A stretch of DNA of 34,942 bases from Methylicorpusculum sp. GTDB lineage: Bacteria > Pseudomonadota > Gammaproteobacteria > Methylococcales > Methylomonadaceae. Made by a program: the position numbers and the translations under genes. Below the pieces are notes generated by a model, which did no database searches, was not told the DNA's origin, and worked only from the letters and a program-made list of their open reading frames with translations. Shown here in pieces: positions 30,771-34,942 of the stretch (the stretch's first letter is position 1; each line of letters starts with the position of its first letter). Location of the stretch: assembly GCF_030651835.1 (NCBI RefSeq), contig NZ_JAUSBX010000119.1:1-34942 (forward strand), read 5' to 3'.

Positions 30771-32438
30771 ATGAGCAATAACGAAATCGTCCAAAAACTC
30801 TGGAACCTCTGCGATGTGCTGCGCGACGACGGCATCAACTACTCGGATTACGTCACCGAACTGGTATTGCTGCTGTTTATCAAGATGGAATTCGAAAACA
30901 CCGAAGCCGGTATTCTGCAAAAACACAAACTGCCGGAAGGCTGCCGCTGGTCAGATTTGACCAAGTTATCGGGCTTGAATCTGCTCAACCATTACCGGCA
31001 AATGTTGTTGGATTTATCCAAAAGCGACGACCATCTGATTGCCGCCATCTATGCCGACGCGCAAACCCGCTTGCGTGAGCCGCGTCACCTCGAACAACTG
31101 ATCAAAAGTCTGGACAGCATCGATTGGTTCAGTGCCAAGCGCGATGGCTTGGGGGACTTGTATGAAGGCCTGTTGGAAAAAAACGCCAGTGAAACCAAAT
31201 CCGGTGCCGGTCAATACTTTACCCCTCGGTCATTAATCGACAGTATCATTCGCTGCATCAAACCGCAGGTCGGGGAGTTGATTCAAGACCCCGCCGCCGG
31301 CACCGCCGGTTTTCTGATTGCCGCCGATGCCTACATCAAAGGCCAAACCGACGATCTTTACAACCTCACCGAAAAACAACAAAGCTTCCAGCGCAATCAG
31401 GCCTTTGTCGGCATGGAACTGGTGCCAGGCACCCGCCGCTTGGCCTTGATGAACTGCTTATTGCACGGCATGGAAGGCGACGACGAAGGCGTGGTGCATC
31501 TGGGCAATACCCTGGGTCAACCGGGTACTCACTTACCCAAAGCCGATGTCATTCTGACCAATCCGCCATTCGGCACAGCGAAAGGCGGCGAAGCCAGCGT
31601 CACCCGCGACGACTTCTCCTACAAAACCAGCAACAAGCAACTGGTATTCTTGCAGCACATCTACCGCAGCCTGAAACCAGGCGGCCGCGCCGCCGTGGTG
31701 CTGCCGGACAACGTACTGTTCGAAGCCGGCGTCGGCAATGACATCCGCCGCGACCTGATGCACAAATGCAATCTGCACACCATTCTGCGTTTACCGACCG
31801 GTATCTTTTATGCCCAAGGCGTTAAAACCAATGTGCTGTTTTTCAGCAAAGGCACTCCTGAAAATCCGCAGCAAGATGAAAATTGCACCAAGCATGTTTG
31901 GGTCTACGACCTGCGCAGCAATATGCCCAGCTTCGGCAAGCGCACGCCGTTTGGCGATCAGCATTTGCAACCGTTCGAAACCTGTTTCCACGCCGAAAAC
32001 CGCGAATCCCCCCCTTACCCCCCTTTTACAAAGGGGGGAGATGAAGGCGCTAACGAAAGTGCTATCCCTCCCATTGAAAACGATCAAAATTCAGTTCATC
32101 GCTTTGAAAAAGGGCATGATTCTATTCCCCCCTTTGAAAAAGGGGGGCTAGGGGGGATTATGCAAAATGAAACAGAATCCCGCTGGCGTTGCTTCAGCCG
32201 CGACTGGATCAGAGCCCAAAAAGGCGATTCGCTGGACATTGCCTGGCTGAAAGATCAGGACAGCGTCGATGCCGCCAACTTGCCGGAACCTGATGTCTTG
32301 GCCGCCGAAGCGATGAGCGAATTGACCGAGGCTTTACGCGAACTCAATGGCTTGATGCAGACGTTGGGTGCAGGTGATGAAGCCAAACTGCAGCGGCAAT
32401 TATTGGTAGACGCGTTAGCATTACAGGAAGTGCAATGA
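30771..32438 (+). CDS. hsdM: Type I DNA methyltransferase HsdM with internal repeat-encoded insert
   Basis: The N6-adenine methyltransferase subunit of a type I system, 555 residues. An N-terminal helical HsdM_N domain (NEIVQKLWNLCDVLRDDGINYSDYVTELVLLLFIKM) precedes the SAM-binding motif DPAAGTAGF (173-181) and the catalytic NPPF (264-267). The C-terminal part contains RWRCFSRDWI and a helical tail for HsdS binding. Residues about 412-463 (PPYPPFTKGG ... PPFEKGGLGG) are foreign to the family. They are encoded by an inverted-repeat element inserted in frame in the linker; without it the length is the usual 500 or so. Codon use is more GC-rich than in the core genes, suggesting transfer. hsdM overlaps the next gene by ATGA, and no hsdS is visible. 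Confidence 0.93.
   Translation: MSNNEIVQKLWNLCDVLRDDGINYSDYVTELVLLLFIKMEFENTEAGILQKHKLPEGCRWSDLTKLSGLNLLNHYRQMLLDLSKSDDHLIAAIYADAQTRLREPRHLEQLIKSLDSIDWFSAKRDGLGDLYEGLLEKNASETKSGAGQYFTPRSLIDSIIRCIKPQVGELIQDPAAGTAGFLIAADAYIKGQTDDLYNLTEKQQSFQRNQAFVGMELVPGTRRLALMNCLLHGMEGDDEGVVHLGNTLGQPGTHLPKADVILTNPPFGTAKGGEASVTRDDFSYKTSNKQLVFLQHIYRSLKPGGRAAVVLPDNVLFEAGVGNDIRRDLMHKCNLHTILRLPTGIFYAQGVKTNVLFFSKGTPENPQQDENCTKHVWVYDLRSNMPSFGKRTPFGDQHLQPFETCFHAENRESPPYPPFTKGGDEGANESAIPPIENDQNSVHRFEKGHDSIPPFEKGGLGGIMQNETESRWRCFSRDWIRAQKGDSLDIAWLKDQDSVDAANLPEPDVLAAEAMSELTEALRELNGLMQTLGAGDEAKLQRQLLVDALALQEVQ
32005..32159. repeat. MITE-like inverted-repeat element inside hsdM
   Basis: The left arm (32005-32039) is a run of C, TTA, six C, TTTTACAAA, six G. 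The right arm (32125-32159) is its near-perfect reverse complement: six C, TTTGAAAAA, six G, CTA, six G, ATT. Each arm is itself palindromic (CCCCCC against GGGGGG). Between them are about 85 bases with related fragments (TCCCTCCCATTGAAAA, TTTGAAAAAGGG). The 155-base unit is read through in frame by hsdM. The translation PPFxKGGxGG is typical of such G/C-tract palindromes found dispersed in many bacterial genomes. Confidence 0.8.
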
Positions 32439-33298
32439 ATCTGCCAGCTACCCCCACCGAATACTTTCCACCGGTACTGCAACTTATCCAACAGGCTAAA
32501 TCACGGGCATTAAGCACCGTCAATCATCAATTGCTGGAACTGTATTGGCAGATTGGTGAATATTTAAGCTTTAAGGTGGCCGAACAAGGCTGGGGACAAG
32601 GTACAGTAAAAGAATTGGCGAAATGGTTAACCGAGCGTGAACCCAATTTGCGCGGCTTTTACCTGAAACTGGCCGTAGAGCAGCGCTGGTCAACCCGTGA
32701 ACTAGAACAACAAATTAACAACGTCTTATTTGAACGGACAATAGCCTCCCCGCTAAAAGTCTCGGCAGTGCTGAGAGAATTACACCCCGCCGCAGATCAG
32801 GTGTTTAAAGACAGCTATTTATTCGATTTTCTGCATTTGCCGGAACCGCATCATGAGCGGGATTTGCAACAAGGCTTGATCAAGCATTTAAAACAGTTTT
32901 TGCTCGAATTGGGCCGTGATTTTTGTTTTATCGGCCAAGAATTCAGCGTGCAGGTCGGGCAGAAAGATTTCTCGATTGATCTGCTGTTTTTTCATCGCGA
33001 GTTACAGGCATTGGTGGCGTTTGAATTAAAGATCGACGATTTTAAACCGGCCTATCTCGGTCAGTTGGAGTTCTATCTTGAAGCATTAGACCGCGACCAC
33101 CGCAAAGCTCACGAAGCGGCCAGCATTGGCGTGTTGCTATGTAAAAACCGCGATCATGATGTGGTGGAATACGCCCTGTCGCGTAGTTTATCGCCGACTG
33201 TAGTAGCGCAGTATCAAACCCGTTTGCCGGATAAAGCCTTATTGCAAGCCAAATTAGATGAGTTTTATGAGTTGGCTAAACAGGAAAGTGAGCAATGA
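32435..33298 (+). CDS. DUF1016/YhcG-type PD-(D/E)XK nuclease, internally shortened
   Basis: A 287-residue member of the DUF1016 (YhcG) family, putative nucleases often found beside restriction genes. The N-terminal helical part starts with the typical AKSRALSTVNHQLLELYWQIGEYL. The C-terminal nuclease domain has Asp182 (SIDLLFFHR) and Glu197-Leu-Lys199 (AFELK), and ends YQTRLPDKALLQAKL. Family members are about 340-375 residues. Here PNLRGF (to residue 75) runs straight into YLKLAVEQRWSTRELE, skipping the stretch of about 50 residues (NLWRMR ... REFYL) that I recall in between. This looks like an in-frame deletion. The nuclease residues are intact. The start overlaps the hsdM stop (ATGA), so it is part of the R-M operon. 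Confidence 0.87.
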   Translation: MNLPATPTEYFPPVLQLIQQAKSRALSTVNHQLLELYWQIGEYLSFKVAEQGWGQGTVKELAKWLTEREPNLRGFYLKLAVEQRWSTRELEQQINNVLFERTIASPLKVSAVLRELHPAADQVFKDSYLFDFLHLPEPHHERDLQQGLIKHLKQFLLELGRDFCFIGQEFSVQVGQKDFSIDLLFFHRELQALVAFELKIDDFKPAYLGQLEFYLEALDRDHRKAHEAASIGVLLCKNRDHDVVEYALSRSLSPTVVAQYQTRLPDKALLQAKLDEFYELAKQESEQ

Positions 33299-33432
33299 GC
33301 CAATCGAAAAGCAACGTAGGTTGGGCACAAGCGCTATCGCTAAACCAACCTATGACTTTCGACGTAGGCGATCAGGCTCAAGTGCGGAAGGATTTATTGG
33401 CCCAAATCCTGGACGTCGGAGGCCGGGCATGA
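33295..33432 (+). CDS. 45-codon ORF linking the two nuclease genes (uncertain)
   Basis: A short frame encoding 45 residues (MSQSKSNVGWAQALSLNQP... to DVGGRA). Its ATG overlaps the stop of the DUF1016 gene as ATGA, and its TGA overlaps the ATG of the DUF559 gene in the same way. The first half is encoded by a palindromic repeat (33317-33352), so it may not be a real protein. The double overlap could still serve translational coupling from one nuclease gene to the next. I recognise no domain. Confidence 0.3.
   Translation: MSQSKSNVGWAQALSLNQPMTFDVGDQAQVRKDLLAQILDVGGRA
33317..33352. repeat. REP-like hairpin GTAGGTTGG...CCAACCTA
   Basis: The outer arms TAGGTTGG (33317-33324) and CCAACCTA (33345-33352) are perfect complements. 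The inner arms AGCG (33330-33333) and CGCT (33338-33341) close a CTAT loop. It lies between the DUF1016 and DUF559 genes and resembles intergenic repetitive hairpins. It may stabilise or attenuate the mRNA. Confidence 0.55.
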
Positions 33433-33797
33433 TTTTGCCGTATGACAAGAGCTTGAAACCTAATAGCCGCGCCTTGCGTAACCGTATGACCGACGCCGAG
33501 CAAAAACTTTGGCAATGTTTGCGTCGCAAGCAAATCAACGGCTGGCAGTTTTATCGGCAAAAACCGTTGGGGCCTTATATTGTCGACTTTTACTGTGCGG
33601 CAGCGTTTTTAGTGATCGAATTGGATGGTAGTCAGCATTTTGAAGCTGAACATCGAGAAGCAGACCGGCAACGGAATGAGTATTTGCGTGGTTTGGGCTT
33701 GACGGTTTTGCGCTTTGATAATCGGCAGGTGTTGTTGGAGATGGAGGCGGTGTTGGAGATTATTCGTAGAATCCCCCCCGGCCCCCAATGTCATTAA
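33429..33797 (+). CDS. DUF559 (Vsr/YcjD-like) endonuclease-domain protein
   Basis: A 122-residue protein with a very short restriction-endonuclease-like fold of the DUF559 family, related to Vsr mismatch endonucleases; DNA target unknown. Family marks: MILPYDKSLKPNSRALRNRMTDAEQKLWQCLR, then FYRQKPLGPYIVDFYC with Asp53, VIELDGSQH (Glu64, Asp66, His70), and YLRGLGLTVLRFDNRQVL. The frame is open from 33258, but the family start is ATG 33429. The last residues (RIPPGPQCH) are encoded by a C-rich repeat fragment and the edge of an IS element, so the native C-terminus has been replaced. Confidence 0.86.
   Translation: MILPYDKSLKPNSRALRNRMTDAEQKLWQCLRRKQINGWQFYRQKPLGPYIVDFYCAAAFLVIELDGSQHFEAEHREADRQRNEYLRGLGLTVLRFDNRQVLLEMEAVLEIIRRIPPGPQCH
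33770..33786 (+). repeat. Truncated third copy of the C-tract repeat
   Basis: AATCCCCCCCGGCCCCC matches the outer end of the arms of the element in hsdM (AATC-tract, two or three bases, C-tract). It stops before the TTTT-CAAA-GGGGGG half. The IS4-like element begins immediately after, so the repeat has probably been cut by that insertion. Confidence 0.6.
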
Positions 33798-34806
33798 GTT
33801 AAGAACTAACATATTGATTATGATATAATTATCTCTACCTTAAACGCTTAAAAGGAAGGCAAAAATGACACAAATAGAACCACTTTACTTTATTAGAAAC
33901 TATTTTCAGTCTACTAAATACAACGATTTCGAGTGAAACCTTCAAATTAAAGCACCGCCTATCTGAAAACAGTTTCACTCGCACTCGCAAACTTTCATTT
34001 CCAACCCTGATCGCGTACTTTCTGAATTTAACCAAAGGCTCTTACCAACAGGAATTAGACACCTTTTTTAGCCTATCAGATACCAACACCCCGCCCACTC
34101 AAGTCGTTACCAAATCCGCACTATGCCAAGCGCGTAAACAGCTTTCCCCCTTGGCTTTTATCGACCTCAATCGGCACGTGGTGGATACCTACTTTGCGGC
34201 TCATCCTGAGCTCAAAACCTGGCATGGCTTCCGACTTTGCGCCATTGACGGCTCCAAGCTCAGAGTTCCCAACGAGCCTGACATTGTTGCGGCCTTTGGC
34301 GTGAATCCTGGCAAGGAAAACCAGAAAGATTGCCCCTTAGCATTGGCGTCCGTTTACTATGATGTGCTTAACCACATCAGTATCGACGCCAGCATTAATC
34401 CCACCACGGCCTCAGAACTTGACTGTGCCGCTGCCCATTTGAATTATGCGCATCCCAAAGACCTCTCTATTTTAGATCGAGGTTATAATGCCTTTTGGCT
34501 CTACGCCCTCTATGAGGCAACAGGCCGGTATTTTTGTATGCGCGCGCGAAGCAACCAAGGCCTGCTCTACAAACAGTTTGCCGAGAGTGGCGAGGCACAA
34601 GCCGAAATTATTCTCGAAGCCAACCCGCGCTCCGTCAAACAATGCCTGAAAAAAGGTTTGCCAACCCAGCCGTTGAAGCTCCGCCTAATACGCGTTGAAC
34701 TGAACAATGGCGAAGTTGAAGTGTTGATCACCAACTTGATGGCTGAACAGGCTTTTCCGGTCGACGAATTCAAGGAATTGTACCATCTAAGATGGGGAGC
34801 GGAAAT
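33787..34806 (+). mobile_element. IS4-family insertion sequence remnant (3' truncated)
   Basis: The left boundary is placed where the C-rich repeat stops and AATGTCATTAAGTTAAG begins, an AT-rich stretch plausible as an IS end. The transposase reading frame runs from about 33865. The element has no right end: homology to the IS4 transposase stops around 34804, inside the YREK motif, and the following sequence is unrelated. No target duplication can be checked for that reason. Confidence 0.7.
33865..34806 (+). pseudogene. IS4-family DDE transposase, frameshifted and truncated
   Basis: A transposase of the IS4 family. The start ATG 33865 (MTQIEPLYFIRNYFQSTKYNDFE, then TGA) is out of frame with the main body. 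The body reads FKLKHRLSENSFTRTRKLSF from about 33938, and its first conventional start is only TTG 34151. DDE residues visible: Asp at 34247-34249 (CAIDGSKL), Asp at 34475-34477 (ILDRGYNAF) and Glu at 34802-34804 in the Y-2-R-3-E motif YHLRWGAE. The lysine expected seven residues after that Glu is missing, because the sequence changes at 34805. The frame stays open to 34909 in unrelated DNA. It should be inactive. Confidence 0.82.
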
Positions 34807-34817
34807 CGACCAGCCAT
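34803..34817 (-). pseudogene. Possible truncated start of another transposase gene
   Basis: On the minus strand an ATG at 34817 has a strong GGAGG site four bases upstream and reads MAGRF before meeting the IS4-like DNA at about 34805. Many IS5-group transposases begin in this way (M-A-G-R-F followed by E), but five codons are too few for certainty. The frame after 34803 is antisense IS4 sequence. Confidence 0.25.
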
Positions 34818-34846
34818 ATTGCCTCCATAAGAGTGTTTTTAGAAAA

Positions 34847-34942
34847 TTATTGTATCGGTTCTGCAACTGGTTTTATCCAGGTACGATTAACAGTCCGCAA
34901 TTTACGTAATTCCTCCAATTCCTGTTGATTTGCCGTAATGAT
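34847..34942 (-). CDS. Partial C-terminus of an unidentified protein
   Basis: A minus-strand frame open from the window edge for 31 codons to TAA at 34847, encoding ANQQELEELRKLRTVNRTW and ending PVAEPIQ. It has the charged, helix-like composition of a real protein end and stops 29 bases before the ATG of the possible transposase start. I do not recognise the family, and the short length leaves it uncertain. Confidence 0.3.
   Translation of the reverse strand: MITANQQELEELRKLRTVNRTWIKPVAEPIQ

Noticed and set aside
32005-32159. Possible CRISPR-like or tandem repeat because of the recurring C and G tracts
   Set aside because: There are only two arms in inverted orientation with no regular spacers, so it is an inverted-repeat element and not an array.
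33258-33428. N-terminal extension of the DUF559 frame
   Set aside because: The extension overlaps the DUF1016 gene and the repeat hairpin, has no family similarity, and the family start MILPYDKSL lies at 33429.

Overview
The window looks like a chromosomal segment of a gammaproteobacterium. The evidence is the gene order atpIBEFHAGDC-glmU-glmS, the adjacent apaG-apaH pair, Mpl, RlmJ, and a 5S rRNA closing an rRNA operon. Moderate GC, dispersed palindromic repeats and a Met-rich multicopper oxidase would fit a methanotroph-like (Methylococcales) lineage. That placement is inference from general resemblance and was not tested.

Layout. (1) 1-185: 5S rRNA and its terminator. (2) 256-9464: five genes on the minus strand. 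They are a COG2509 FAD-dependent dehydrogenase, the 23S rRNA methyltransferase rlmJ, a cysteine-rich membrane protein, a 1361-residue envelope protein of unknown function, and the murein-peptide recycling ligase mpl. (3) 9483-12582: a MITE-like palindromic repeat, a secreted ankyrin-repeat protein, apaG-apaH, and a membrane-anchored AlbA_2 (Schlafen-type) protein. (4) 12774-16808: a Tat-exported, Met/His-rich multicopper oxidase, folA, and a divergent asparaginase. (5) 16900-27148: the F1Fo ATP synthase operon with a near-consensus promoter and a strong terminator, then glmU-glmS with its own terminator. (6) 27276-34942: an accessory island that starts directly after the glmS terminator.

The island holds a type I restriction-modification locus, hsdR (split by a frameshift) and hsdM. 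These are followed by a DUF1016/YhcG-type PD-(D/E)XK nuclease, a 45-codon ORF, a DUF559 (Vsr-like) endonuclease and the remains of an IS4-family element. No hsdS is present in the window. The island shows many signs of decay or remodelling. hsdM carries an in-frame inverted-repeat element that adds about 50 residues. The DUF1016 protein appears to have lost about 50 internal residues. A third copy of the hsdM-type repeat is cut at the IS boundary. The IS transposase is frameshifted and truncated inside its YREK motif, at a junction with what may be the start of another transposase on the minus strand.

The core genes are conventional. The points most worth a second look are in the restriction island (translated MITE, broken hsdR, missing specificity subunit, nuclease genes chained by ATGA overlaps), plus the large unknown envelope protein and the recently duplicated metal-binding repeats of the multicopper oxidase.
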